64,000 bases of DNA, from positions 106,171 to 170,170 of the IMG/VR virus record IMGVR_UViG_3300027972_000007; one strand, 5' to 3'. Each line of letters opens with the position of its first letter. The stretch's first letter is position 1. Shown one piece after another: positions 48,762-58,090 of this stretch. The translations under genes and the position numbers were made by a program. A model generated the notes under the pieces. That model searched no databases and had not been told where the DNA came from. It saw only the letters and a list, made by a program, of their open reading frames with translations. Origin of the DNA: a virus.

Positions 48762-49549
48762 AAAATATATCTGAATTTGTAAATAAGATAATTTGTGGTG
48801 ATTGTCTGGAAGTAATGAAAGAAATTCCGGATAATTCTATAGATTTAGTTGTTACAAGTCCGCCATACAATATTGGGATTGATTATGATAGTTGTAATGA
48901 TTCATTATTGTGGCATAAATATTATAGACAATGTGAAAAATGGATGGAACAACTATATAAAGTTTTAAAAGATGATGGAAGATTTGTTTTAAACCATTAT
49001 TTATCGTTAGGTACTTCAGAAAAAAGATCTGCTCCTTTAATGGAATTAAATCATAGAGCTTGTGATTTAGGATTTAAACATCATTCTGTAGCATTATGGA
49101 TGGATTATACTATTTGTGCTCCAACTGCATGGGGAAGCTGGATGTCTGCAAGTGCGCCTTATATAAATTCGCCAATTGAAGGAATTTTAATATTATATAA
49201 AAATAGTTGGAAAAAACATGAAAAAGGTATTAGTGATATATCAAAAAATGATTTTATTAATTTAACTCATGGAAAATGGAATATTAAAACTGAAACAAAA
49301 GGGCTAACTAAAGCCAATTTCAGTATTGATTTGGCGAATAAATGTATTCAATTACTTTCTTATAAAAATGATATAATTTTAGACCCATTTATGGGTTCGG
49401 GCACAACAGCTGTTTCTTGTATTAAGAATGATAGAAGATATATTGGTATAGAGATAAGTCAAAATTATTGTAATATCGCCGAAGAAAGAATTAAGAAATT
49501 AGAACCGGAAATTGAAAGTAAAAAGAATTTAAGTAAATGGATAATGTAA
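48758..49549 (+). CDS. DNA methyltransferase (TSPPY type)
   Basis: A 263-residue beta-class amino-methyltransferase, paralogous to the gene before it. TSPPYNIG is the catalytic motif and LDPFMGSGTTAVSC the SAM motif. SPPY motifs are frequent in N4-cytosine enzymes, but N6-adenine cannot be excluded. The ATG at 48758 overlaps the stop of the first gene (ATGA). The middle portions, where target recognition would lie, are dissimilar, so the two probably recognise different sites. Confidence 0.87.
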   Translation: MKNISEFVNKIICGDCLEVMKEIPDNSIDLVVTSPPYNIGIDYDSCNDSLLWHKYYRQCEKWMEQLYKVLKDDGRFVLNHYLSLGTSEKRSAPLMELNHRACDLGFKHHSVALWMDYTICAPTAWGSWMSASAPYINSPIEGILILYKNSWKKHEKGISDISKNDFINLTHGKWNIKTETKGLTKANFSIDLANKCIQLLSYKNDIILDPFMGSGTTAVSCIKNDRRYIGIEISQNYCNIAEERIKKLEPEIESKKNLSKWIM

Positions 49550-50116
49550 ATGGAATCATCAGTTATTAGAGTATTTTCAATTATTAGTAATATTAGGGAA
49601 TCTTTGAAGAAGAATAAAGAAATAGATATAGATAGATTAGTTTTTTTTAAAAGACTGGAAAGGATGCATGATTTTTTAAAAAAACATTATAAAAGAATTT
49701 ATAACGAAATAGAAAATTCTTTTTATACGTATGTTGATTTGAAATTGTTTTGTTATCATCAAATTATTCTTAATGATAGAGTTAAAGAACAAGATATTAA
49801 TCAAAAGAATGTTTTAGCAATAAAAGAAGAATATACAGAAAAAAATATAGAATTTAATAAAAAGGTATTGATAGCAATTGATAATAAAATGAGATTGGGT
49901 TCATTGAAAAAATATTTTATGATACGCAGTAATGGAATTTCATTGATTTATGAATTAATTAAGATTAAACGTTATATTAGTGTATATTTTTGGATTTTGA
50001 ATGATAAATTTTTTAAAGCTCATTTAGATGAAAGTGCTGAACATTTGAAATTTAGAAATAGTTGTATTTTATTTAAAAAACAAATTAAACTTTTTGAAAG
50101 GAGTTTATATGTCTAA
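49550..50116 (+). CDS. Hypothetical protein
   Basis: A 188-residue basic helical protein (start MESSVIRVFSIISNIRESL). It is not recognised. Its end overlaps the start of the gp32 gene by eight bases, and its start codon is one base after the methyltransferase stop. Confidence 0.55.
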   Translation: MESSVIRVFSIISNIRESLKKNKEIDIDRLVFFKRLERMHDFLKKHYKRIYNEIENSFYTYVDLKLFCYHQIILNDRVKEQDINQKNVLAIKEEYTEKNIEFNKKVLIAIDNKMRLGSLKKYFMIRSNGISLIYELIKIKRYISVYFWILNDKFFKAHLDESAEHLKFRNSCILFKKQIKLFERSLYV

Positions 50117-51056
50117 ATTAATGGATTTTGATTGGGGAGCTATTCAGAAAGGATTAGTATCTCAACAAGAAAAGAAAAAAGAGTATAAGAAGGATGAAAG
50201 ATTTTATACTCCAGATAAAGAGAAGGACGGGACTTTTCAGGGTACGATAAGATTTTTGCCTCCAAAAACTAAAAGTGGGTTGCCAGTCGTAAAAGTTTAT
50301 AACCACAATTTTGATTTTAATGGGAAATATATAAATGAAAATTGTCCAACCACTATAGGCAAGGAATGTCCAATTTGTAAAGCTAATGGAGAATTGTGGA
50401 ATTCAGGAAAACAAGATTTGGCTCGTCATCGTAAACGGAAGATAACGTATTTTAGCAACATTATAGTTGTTAAAGATGCCAAAAATGAGAAGAATGAAGG
50501 CAAGGTTTTTCTTTTTAGATATGGTGAAAAAATTCATAATATTATCATGGAGGCAATTGCTCCGAGTGATAAGGATGAAAAGCCAATTAATGTTTTTGAT
50601 TATTTAAAGGGTTGCGATTTTAAACTAAATTTATATGTCGAAGAAGTTTTGAATAAAATTTCTAATAAGAAGGACGTTTTTACTCAATTTGATAAGTGTA
50701 AATTTAGAAATTCTTCGGAGTTGTTTGACGGAAATGAAGAAAAGATTCTTAAGGTCCACGAACAAATATATGAATTGGATGATTTTATAAACCCAAGTAA
50801 TTTTAAAACATACGAAGAAATAGACGCAAGGTTTCAGAAAGTTCTTGGCGCAGCACCTAAAATTATAGTTAATGAAGAAAAGAAAGAAGAAAAAGTAATT
50901 GATATTCAACCAGAAAAAGTAATTGATATTCAACTAGAAAAAGTTACTGTTAAATTAGATAAAGAAGAAATTAAAGAAAAGGAGGTTGAAGATTTAGATT
51001 TGAATATTATTGATGATGACGACGATTTTATTAAGAAAGTTCGCGAGGGTAAGTAG
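50109..51056 (+). CDS. 32: Single-stranded DNA-binding protein (T4 gp32-like)
   Basis: A 315-residue protein (T4 gp32: 301) with FQGTIRFLPP, the metal-binding NCPTTIGKECPICKANGE, ITYFSNIIVVKD and a strongly acidic tail (VEDLDLNIIDDDDDFIKKV). Two VIDIQ-type repeats lie in the linker before the tail. It coats ssDNA and interacts with helicase loader, primase and UvsY in T4. ATG at 50109 with AAAGGAG is chosen. Confidence 0.9.
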   Translation: MSKLMDFDWGAIQKGLVSQQEKKKEYKKDERFYTPDKEKDGTFQGTIRFLPPKTKSGLPVVKVYNHNFDFNGKYINENCPTTIGKECPICKANGELWNSGKQDLARHRKRKITYFSNIIVVKDAKNEKNEGKVFLFRYGEKIHNIIMEAIAPSDKDEKPINVFDYLKGCDFKLNLYVEEVLNKISNKKDVFTQFDKCKFRNSSELFDGNEEKILKVHEQIYELDDFINPSNFKTYEEIDARFQKVLGAAPKIIVNEEKKEEKVIDIQPEKVIDIQLEKVTVKLDKEEIKEKEVEDLDLNIIDDDDDFIKKVREGK

Positions 51057-52063
51057 TGGAAAATAATTCACTGCTCAAAAAATATTTAGGAATTGTTCTT
51101 TCAACTTATTTCCCCGAAACTACTCAACACGATCAGGGAAATAAGTTTAATTTTCGCTGCAATATTTGCGGTGATAGTAAACAATCTAAGAAAAAGAAAA
51201 GAGGATGGTTATTATTATATAAAGGTACTTGGATTTTTAAATGTTGGAATTGTCCTACTCCAACGATGCTTGCAAAACAATGGTTAAAAATTTATTTCCC
51301 AGAATTTTATAGTATGTATATAAAAGAAATTTTGCAAACCGATGGGATAAAAAAACCAGAAAATGTAACAAAACAGATAATATTCGATGTTAAAGAGAAA
51401 GGTATAGAAGTCGATCAGTTACAGTATTTTATACCTTTCTCTAATGTTGATTTTAAATCTGAAAATTTTAAAATAGCATTAAAGATTTTGCAAGATAGAA
51501 GAATTCCAAAATACGTTTATAAAGATTGGTTTTTTTGTTTTGATAATAAATTTAGGGATAGAATTATTATACCTATTTATGATAAGGATAATAAAATTAT
51601 TTATTGGCAAGGCAGGACTATATTTAAGAATTTTGAGCCTAAATATATGAATTGTTCAGTTAATAAAACTAAAGTTATATTATCACAATTAGAAAAAGTA
51701 AATAAACAAAAACCAATATTAGTTTTTGAGGGATATATTGATTCTATTTTTGCTGATAATTCTATTAATGTTTTAGGTTATAATTTTGGTAAAGATGTTG
51801 AGAGAGAATTAGATAAATTGCAGTGTTATTATGTGATTGATTTTGAAACTGTAGAAGAAACTAAAAAAAGAATTTTAGAATTATTGCAAAAAGGGAAATA
51901 CATATTTAATTGGAAAAGATTTTTAAAATATAATAATATACCATTTAGAAAAAAATGGGATTTTAATGATTTATATATTTATATGAATAGAGATAAAAAT
52001 TTTACTTTTGAAGAATTGAAATGTTGGTTTACCAATAATTGGTTCGATAAAATTTATTTTTAA
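51056..52063 (+). CDS. 61: DNA primase (T4 gp61-like)
   Basis: A 335-residue primase (T4 gp61: 342). The N-terminal zinc site CNICGDSKQS...FKCWNC, the RII-P-IYDKDNKIIYWQGR block and the TOPRIM motif VFEGYIDSIF are visible. It makes RNA primers with gp41. The GTG start overlaps the stop of the gp32 gene (TAGTG). Confidence 0.88.
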   Translation: MENNSLLKKYLGIVLSTYFPETTQHDQGNKFNFRCNICGDSKQSKKKKRGWLLLYKGTWIFKCWNCPTPTMLAKQWLKIYFPEFYSMYIKEILQTDGIKKPENVTKQIIFDVKEKGIEVDQLQYFIPFSNVDFKSENFKIALKILQDRRIPKYVYKDWFFCFDNKFRDRIIIPIYDKDNKIIYWQGRTIFKNFEPKYMNCSVNKTKVILSQLEKVNKQKPILVFEGYIDSIFADNSINVLGYNFGKDVERELDKLQCYYVIDFETVEETKKRILELLQKGKYIFNWKRFLKYNNIPFRKKWDFNDLYIYMNRDKNFTFEELKCWFTNNWFDKIYF

Positions 52064-52074
52064 AAGGATAAAAT

Positions 52075-53028
52075 ATGAAAAAAATATTGCAGATCGATGG
52101 CGGCGGCCTGAAAGGTATAATACCGGCAATTATATTAGAAAATTTTGAAAAGAAAATTGGTAAACAGTGTTGTGACGTTTTCGATCTTATTTGTGGTACT
52201 TCTACTGGCGCTGTTATTGGTGGCGTTTTAGCATCAGGCGTTACGCCCGCGAGTACCATTAAAAAAATGTATGTTGAAAAAGTACCAAAATTATTTACTC
52301 CGAGAGTACCATTATTTCCATTTTTAGGAACTTTATTTAAAGGTTCAAAATATGATAAAGAGGAATTTATAGAATTGATAAAAAAATATACTGGCCATAA
52401 AAAAATGAAAGATGCTAATACATTGTTTATGGCAACCACTATGAATTTATGTTCCGGTAGAACTCATTTTATTTATTCAGACGACGCGTATGAGAAAGAT
52501 TACTATATATGGGAAATAATATCTTGGTCTGCTTTATCTGCAGCAGCATATTTTGGTAAAATAAATGTGCCGGGATTTATATGGGATGATTTTTTGCCTG
52601 ACGGGTCTGTTATAGAAGATATAAAAGGCGGAGTTTTTCAGGATGGAGGTCAAGGAATAAATAATTGTACTTTAGGAACAGCGACGCTTATTTCTGTTGC
52701 TAAAAAATGGTTCGATGAAGGCGTAGTAATTTTATCTATAGGATGCGGTGATTATCATAAAGCAGAAACATATGAAGAAGCATCTAAAACCGGTTGGTTA
52801 GGCCAAGTAGTAGATTTTTTTACACAGGCAAGAAATGAAGCACAAATAACGCAATATATGGCATCAAGATATATTTCAATAACAAGAAAAGAAAATTATA
52901 CTTTAGTAAGAGTAAATTGTTTTATGCCAAAAAAAGCTGATACATTGGACGGAGTAAAATATGTCGATACTTATCAAACACTCGGCAATCAATTAAAAGA
53001 TTCGATACCGTTTGAATTATTTAAATAG
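52075..53028 (+). CDS. Patatin-like phospholipase
   Basis: A 317-residue protein with the patatin active-site set: DGGGLKG (oxyanion hole, residues 8-14), GTSTG (nucleophile elbow, Ser 43) and QDGG (catalytic Asp near 190). It should hydrolyse membrane lipids by a Ser-Asp dyad. There is no signal peptide, so it is cytosolic. Patatin proteins are found as effectors in bacterial anti-phage systems and in lipid metabolism; here it is embedded in a replication operon, so a phage role such as membrane remodelling at lysis is possible. Confidence 0.85.
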   Translation: MKKILQIDGGGLKGIIPAIILENFEKKIGKQCCDVFDLICGTSTGAVIGGVLASGVTPASTIKKMYVEKVPKLFTPRVPLFPFLGTLFKGSKYDKEEFIELIKKYTGHKKMKDANTLFMATTMNLCSGRTHFIYSDDAYEKDYYIWEIISWSALSAAAYFGKINVPGFIWDDFLPDGSVIEDIKGGVFQDGGQGINNCTLGTATLISVAKKWFDEGVVILSIGCGDYHKAETYEEASKTGWLGQVVDFFTQARNEAQITQYMASRYISITRKENYTLVRVNCFMPKKADTLDGVKYVDTYQTLGNQLKDSIPFELFK

Positions 53029-53039
53029 AGGAGATTAAG

Positions 53040-53663
53040 ATGAAAATTATTAAACCAAGTTTTGAAATTATGGATAACGTTGATGGAATTAAGTTATTAA
53101 AAAACATTGAGAGATATGGCAGAATATGTTATAAGACAGAAGGAAAAATAACAGAAGAATCTTATAAAGAGTTTGTTAAAAAAAGAATAGATGAAGGACA
53201 TGAAGCAATTATTGAACACGAAAAAATTACAGTAATAATAACTTGTGATAGAGGAGTAACACACGAAATTGTAAGACACAGAATAGCAAGTTATTCGCAA
53301 GAATCGACTCGTTATTGTAATTATTCTAATGATATTTTTGGAAATGAAATAACAGTTATTGAACCGTTTTTTCTTGTAGATAAGCCATTACCTTATAAAA
53401 TTTGGGAACACTCTTGTTTATATAGTGAAGTAAAATATTTCGATTTATTAAATGCAGGATCGACGGCACAAGAGGCAAGATCAGTTTTGCCTAATTCTTT
53501 AAAAACCGAAATAGTAGTTACAATGAATTTAAGAGAGTGGAGACATTTTTTTAAATTAAGAACAGCCAAATCAGCTCACCCACAAATGAGAGAAATTACT
53601 ATTCCAATGCTGGCTAAATTTAAAGAATTAATTCCAATCATTTTTGATAATATTAATAATTAG
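53040..53663 (+). CDS. thyX: Flavin-dependent thymidylate synthase
   Basis: A 207-residue ThyX. The signature RHRIASYSQESTRY (RHRxxSxxxxSxR) is near residue 80 and the C-terminal LRTAKSAHPQMRE helix is also typical. It makes dTMP from dUMP with FAD and methylene-THF. It supports the AT-rich phage's dTTP supply. Confidence 0.95.
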   Translation: MKIIKPSFEIMDNVDGIKLLKNIERYGRICYKTEGKITEESYKEFVKKRIDEGHEAIIEHEKITVIITCDRGVTHEIVRHRIASYSQESTRYCNYSNDIFGNEITVIEPFFLVDKPLPYKIWEHSCLYSEVKYFDLLNAGSTAQEARSVLPNSLKTEIVVTMNLREWRHFFKLRTAKSAHPQMREITIPMLAKFKELIPIIFDNINN

Positions 53664-53675
53664 GGGGGTGTGTTT

Positions 53676-53942
53676 ATGATAAGTAAAAAAACTTGGCAAG
53701 AATTTAGAAATACTGGTTTATTATTTTTTATAAATCAGATACTTCATGTTTTTGGATGGGCTATTGTAGTTGCTTTTAAAAATTATGATAGTGAAAAAGA
53801 TGAAGGAGAAATAAATGATGTTTATCCTGCAAGAGTTACATTTCGCGGATTTGGAGAAAAATCAATAGATAAAGGTTATAAAGCAATTTCAAAATTTATG
53901 AAAGATAATGCAGATGAATTATTGAAAGAGGCAAACGAATAA
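53676..53942 (+). CDS. Conserved-type small phage protein
   Basis: An 88-residue protein: MISKKTWQEFRNTGLLFFIN, HVFGWAIVVAF, VYPARVTFRGF and a helical end. I associate this pattern (FRxTGLLxFINxxLHxFGWAIV) with small phage/bacterial proteins of unknown function; unchecked. GGGGGG-rich ribosome binding site; ATG at 53676 preferred over the GTG two codons earlier. Confidence 0.65.
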   Translation: MISKKTWQEFRNTGLLFFINQILHVFGWAIVVAFKNYDSEKDEGEINDVYPARVTFRGFGEKSIDKGYKAISKFMKDNADELLKEANE

Positions 53943-54523
53943 TGAAATTTTTAGGTATAGATAGTAGTTCGAAAAGTACTGGTTGGGCATTAATAGAAGA
54001 TAAAAAACTTATAGAATATGGTAAAATTAATCCAACTGATATTTCGTCTTATTGCCAAAAATTAAATCTATTTTATGTTGAAATTGGTAAAATATTTGAA
54101 AGATTCAGACCAGATAAAATAGCTATAGAAGAAACTGTTTTTGTAAGAAATTCAAAATCTTTTCGAGTATTAGCGAGGATACATGGAGTAATTTTATTGG
54201 CAGTTTATCAATATTTAAATGAAGAACCAGTATTATATGAGCCATCTAAATGGAAAAAAATGTTAGATGATTGCAATGGTTCAGCTAAAAAATATGAAAT
54301 ACAATTATCTGTTTGTAAAATTTATAATTTAATGAAAATAGAAAAAATTCAATCATATTTGAAAAGAGCTGAAAGTATAAAAAATGATAGTAAATTGAAT
54401 AAAAAAGAAAAGAATAAATTATTTGATCAATTGAGTATTGAAATTTATTCAGAAAGTGGAATTAATAATGATATTGCCGATGCTATTGGTATAACTACAG
54501 TTTTAGAAAAGGAGTTGAAATGA
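53942..54523 (+). CDS. ruvC: RuvC-like Holliday junction resolvase
   Basis: A 193-residue RNase H-fold nuclease: FLGIDSSSKSTGWAL (first Asp), KIAIEETVFVRNSKS (Glu) and the C-terminal NNDIADAIGI (two Asp). These are the catalytic acidic residues of RuvC. An insert of helical, Lys/Asn-rich sequence around residues 125-165 is longer than usual. T4 uses gp49 instead, so this is a functional replacement. Confidence 0.85.
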   Translation: MKFLGIDSSSKSTGWALIEDKKLIEYGKINPTDISSYCQKLNLFYVEIGKIFERFRPDKIAIEETVFVRNSKSFRVLARIHGVILLAVYQYLNEEPVLYEPSKWKKMLDDCNGSAKKYEIQLSVCKIYNLMKIEKIQSYLKRAESIKNDSKLNKKEKNKLFDQLSIEIYSESGINNDIADAIGITTVLEKELK

Positions 54524-54726
54524 TAACCAGAACTATATTAGATGTTTTGAAAGAATATATTGATGCTAAAATTAATTTAGAAAGATATTGTGATGCCGAC
54601 GATTCTAACGATTTTAAAGAAGCAGACGAAAGATTGGAAAAAGCAGAAAAAGTATTAGAAGAAGCAAATGAAAGATTTATAATTATAGCTAAACAAATTG
54701 ATGAAAGGATTAAAGATGGAAAGTAA
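54520..54726 (+). CDS. Small coiled-coil protein
   Basis: A 68-residue charged helix (KEADERLEKAEKVLEEANERF) preceded and followed by gene overlaps. It is not recognised. Could be an accessory of the neighbouring nuclease genes. Confidence 0.55.
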   Translation: MITRTILDVLKEYIDAKINLERYCDADDSNDFKEADERLEKAEKVLEEANERFIIIAKQIDERIKDGK

Positions 54727-55648
54727 TTTATCAAATTTTATGCAAATTGAAAAGGCTAAGAATAAAATTTTAATTTTTGATTTTCATAATTTATGTTATC
54801 GAACTATTTTTGTAGCAGCAAATGAATTTAGAAATAATCAAACAAAAGTTTTTGATAGAGATCCCGAAATGAAGGATTTATATCAATATTGGAAACATAT
54901 AGTTTTAAATGCATTTTTTTATAATAGTTTAGAAAAAAATCCAAGTAAAATTATTATTGCAGTAGATGAAAGGAATAGTTGGAGAAAAAAAGTATATTCT
55001 GGTTATAAAGAAAATAGAGCTAAAAGTAGAGAAGATTCGCTGGTAGATTTTGGAACGTTTTTTCCAATAATGAATGAGTTTATAAATAATTTAAAAGAGA
55101 TGTTTCCGAATGTTTATATTCTCAAAGTAAATGAATGTGAAGCTGATGATATTATAGCAGTTTTAACAGCAGAATTAGCAAAAGACGATAATCGTATTGA
55201 ATTAATTAGTACAGATAAAGATTTTTATCAACTTCACAAATTTAAAAATTTTAAACAGTTTAATCCCATCAAAAAAGAATATGTAGTTTCAATGAATCCC
55301 AAAAAAGATTTAGAAGTAAAAATTTTAACGGGCGATAAGGGAGACGATATTCCAGCAGTTAGAGAACGTTTAGGAGAAAAAACTGCAGAGAAATTATTAA
55401 ATGAGGGATTAGAAGAATTATTACAAGACGAAGTTGTAAAAAAGAATTTTATTAGAAATAGAGAATTAATAGATTTTGATTATATACCGGCAAATTTAAA
55501 GGAAAAAATTATTCAAGAATATAAAAATTATCCTTTGAATACTATGGATAGAAGTATTATTTGGGCTTGGTTATTAAGAGAAAAATTAAAAAAATTAGCA
55601 GACGAATTTCAAAAATTTGTTTTGTTGTTTAATAATTTGAACTCATAA
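54716..55648 (+). CDS. rnh: 5'-3' exonuclease / RNase H (FEN type)
   Basis: A 310-residue flap-endonuclease family protein (T4 RNase H: 305). KILIFDFHNLCYR, NECEADDIIAVL, ISTDKDFYQL and TGDKGDDIPAV are the acidic metal-binding motifs in FEN order. It would remove RNA primers and 5' flaps. The ATG at 54716 has GGA upstream and lies within the end of the previous gene. Confidence 0.9.
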   Translation: MESNLSNFMQIEKAKNKILIFDFHNLCYRTIFVAANEFRNNQTKVFDRDPEMKDLYQYWKHIVLNAFFYNSLEKNPSKIIIAVDERNSWRKKVYSGYKENRAKSREDSLVDFGTFFPIMNEFINNLKEMFPNVYILKVNECEADDIIAVLTAELAKDDNRIELISTDKDFYQLHKFKNFKQFNPIKKEYVVSMNPKKDLEVKILTGDKGDDIPAVRERLGEKTAEKLLNEGLEELLQDEVVKKNFIRNRELIDFDYIPANLKEKIIQEYKNYPLNTMDRSIIWAWLLREKLKKLADEFQKFVLLFNNLNS

Positions 55649-55703
55649 CATATTAGTAATATGCCGTTATTTATTCTTATAATAATAAAATATTAATAGT
55701 GAA

Positions 55704-56156
55704 ATGACAGAACACAATTTTTTTAATGTAGCAAATAAATCGAAATTTCTTGGTTCTTCTAATCCCATTTATCGTTCGTCGTGGGAAAAAAGAATAATGA
55801 CATTTTGTGATATTAATGAACGAGTGAAAAGATGGGGTTATGAATATGTTACTATACCATATTATGGCGGCGATGGTAAACAGCATCGGTATATTATAGA
55901 TTTTTATATAGAAATTTTAGATAATAGTAATAAATTACGAAAATGTTTGGTTGAAGTGAAGCCAATGAAAGATTCAGTTAAACCTAAACCGCCAAAAGTT
56001 AATAATAGAAAAGCAATGTTTCGATATATTTACGAATTAAATACTTTTAAGAAAAATACTAATAAATGGAATGCGGCAAGAATGTTTTGTGAAAGTAAAA
56101 ATTTAGAATTTCATGTTTTAACTGAAGCTACAATTAAAAGATTTGGTGCTCTATAA
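55704..56156 (+). CDS. 4: Head completion nuclease (T4 gp4-like)
   Basis: A 150-residue protein of T4 gp4 length (150), with IYRSSWEKRIMTFCDIN, VKRWGYEYVTIPYYGGDGKQ, YIIDFYIEI and LVEVKPMKD: the E...D...ExK pattern of TnsA/restriction-like nucleases. It probably acts when the head is closed after packaging. GTG-like and other starts upstream are possible; ATG at 55704 is taken although the ribosome binding site is weak. Confidence 0.75.
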   Translation: MTEHNFFNVANKSKFLGSSNPIYRSSWEKRIMTFCDINERVKRWGYEYVTIPYYGGDGKQHRYIIDFYIEILDNSNKLRKCLVEVKPMKDSVKPKPPKVNNRKAMFRYIYELNTFKKNTNKWNAARMFCESKNLEFHVLTEATIKRFGAL

Positions 56157-56341
56157 TGTTTAATATTTCTCAGGCAGTCAATAAAAAAACTAGTAGAATG
56201 AATATAGGAGAAATTAAGGATGCTATTAAATTAGTAAAAGAAGTTATTGATAATGATAATTTTCAATATGATAAAAAATTGTTTAGAGATAGAATGGACG
56301 AACTTGTAGAACAATTAAAGATAAGAGAGGAAAGAATGTAA
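56156..56341 (+). CDS. Small hypothetical protein
   Basis: A 61-residue helical protein (start MFNISQAVNKKTSRMNIGEI), with overlaps at both ends (TAATG). It is not recognised. Confidence 0.5.
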   Translation: MFNISQAVNKKTSRMNIGEIKDAIKLVKEVIDNDNFQYDKKLFRDRMDELVEQLKIREERM

Positions 56342-58089
56342 TGAATAATATAGTGGAGGATTATGTAGATAATAATGATTGGAGGGTAAAAGAAAATGCT
56401 AATGTTGGTTATTCATTGGGCGGTTTAATTCTACATAATAGCGGCGCATTAACAGCTAATTATTGGTTATATGAGATTTATGATAAAAAGATTAGAGATT
56501 ATCATAAAAAAGGTTATTTTCATATTCATGATTTATCGATGCTTTCGACCTACTGCTGCGGGTGGAGTTTGAGAGATTTAATTTATAAAGGATTGTGCGG
56601 CGTAGAAAATAAAGTATCATCAAAACCACCAAAACATTTACATAGTTTATGTCAAACAATAATTAATTTTTTTGGTGTGATGCAAAACGAGTCCGCAGGC
56701 GCACAAGCTTTTAGTTCTTTCGATACATATTTAGCACCTTTTGTTAGAGAAGATAAGTTAAAATTTGAAGAAGTTAAACAGTGTATTCAATCATTTATTT
56801 TTGGTGTCAATGTGGCTTCGAGATGGGGTTCACAGAGTCCTTTTACTAATATTACTATAGATTGGAAAGTTCCAAATGATTTGAAAGATCAACATGCTAT
56901 AGTTGCAGGAAAGGATTTAAAAACTACATATTCAGATTATCAAGAAGAGATGGATATAATTAATAAAGCATTGATAGAAATTATGATTGAAGGAGACGCT
57001 AATGGAAGAATCTTTAATTATCCAATAATTACATATAATATAACAAAAGATTTTGATTGGAATTCACATAATGCAAATTTGCTTTTTAAAATGGCAGGTA
57101 AATATGGACAATGTTATTTTGCTAATTTTATTCATAGCGACTTAGACCCATCGGATATTCGCTCCATGTGCTGCAGGCTTAGACTCGATAAGAGAGAGTT
57201 AGTAAGAAGAGCTGGTGGATTATTTGGTGCGGGTGAATTAACGGGCAGCGTTGGCGTAGTTACACTCAATATGCCGCGTATTGGTTATACAGCAAAAAAT
57301 AAAGAAGAATATTTTAGTTTATTATCAGAAACTATGGATATTGCTAAAAATTCATTAGAATTAAAAAGAGAGGCTTTAAATGATTTTTTAAATAGAGGTT
57401 TATATCCTTATATTAGAAATTATTTAAAAAATTGGAATAATCATTTTTCAACGATTGGTTTGGTTGGAATGAATGAGTCAGTTTTAAATTTTCTAAAAAA
57501 AGATTTAACGCACGAAGATTCTATAAATTTTACTCTCGAAGTATTAGATTTTATGAATAAGAAATTATCAGATTATCAAGAAAAGACAGGTAATTTATAT
57601 AACCTCGAAGCATCACCGGCGGAGGGAACAAGTTATAGATTAGCAAGAATTGATAAAAAAAGATATAAAAATATTATTCAATCAGGAGATGGCGAGCCAT
57701 ATTACACTAATTCAACACAATTACCAGTTAATTGGTCAGATGATTTGTTTGCTTCATTAGATATACAAGATAGAATTCAGGTTAAGTATACTGGGGGAAC
57801 TGTATTTCATTGTTTTTTGGGTGAAGCAATTGATGATTTTGTTACTGTTAGAAATTTAGTGAAAAAAATAGCAAATAATTATAAAATTCCTTATTTTACT
57901 ATAAGTCCAGTATTTTCTACTTGTAAAGATCATGGGTATTTAAAAGGCGAACATTTTAATTGTCCGAATTGCGGTGGAAAGACTGAAATTTATTCGAGAA
58001 TTGTAGGATATTATAGACCACTTGAAAATTGGAATAGCGGCAAAAAATCCGAATATTCTAAAAGAAAAAGTTTTAAATTGAAGGAATAG
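56341..58089 (+). CDS. nrdD: Anaerobic ribonucleotide reductase, class III
   Basis: A 582-residue NrdD: the first catalytic region with YFHIHDLSML, then the conserved C-terminal CKDHGY...CPNCGGKTE zinc ribbon and glycyl-radical segment SRIVGYYRP followed by WNSGKKSEYSKRKSF. It reduces NTPs to dNTPs without oxygen. The N-terminal ATP-cone is absent, as in T4 NrdD. The activating enzyme NrdG is not in the window. Confidence 0.95.
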   Translation: MNNIVEDYVDNNDWRVKENANVGYSLGGLILHNSGALTANYWLYEIYDKKIRDYHKKGYFHIHDLSMLSTYCCGWSLRDLIYKGLCGVENKVSSKPPKHLHSLCQTIINFFGVMQNESAGAQAFSSFDTYLAPFVREDKLKFEEVKQCIQSFIFGVNVASRWGSQSPFTNITIDWKVPNDLKDQHAIVAGKDLKTTYSDYQEEMDIINKALIEIMIEGDANGRIFNYPIITYNITKDFDWNSHNANLLFKMAGKYGQCYFANFIHSDLDPSDIRSMCCRLRLDKRELVRRAGGLFGAGELTGSVGVVTLNMPRIGYTAKNKEEYFSLLSETMDIAKNSLELKREALNDFLNRGLYPYIRNYLKNWNNHFSTIGLVGMNESVLNFLKKDLTHEDSINFTLEVLDFMNKKLSDYQEKTGNLYNLEASPAEGTSYRLARIDKKRYKNIIQSGDGEPYYTNSTQLPVNWSDDLFASLDIQDRIQVKYTGGTVFHCFLGEAIDDFVTVRNLVKKIANNYKIPYFTISPVFSTCKDHGYLKGEHFNCPNCGGKTEIYSRIVGYYRPLENWNSGKKSEYSKRKSFKLKE

Positions 58090-58090
58090 A

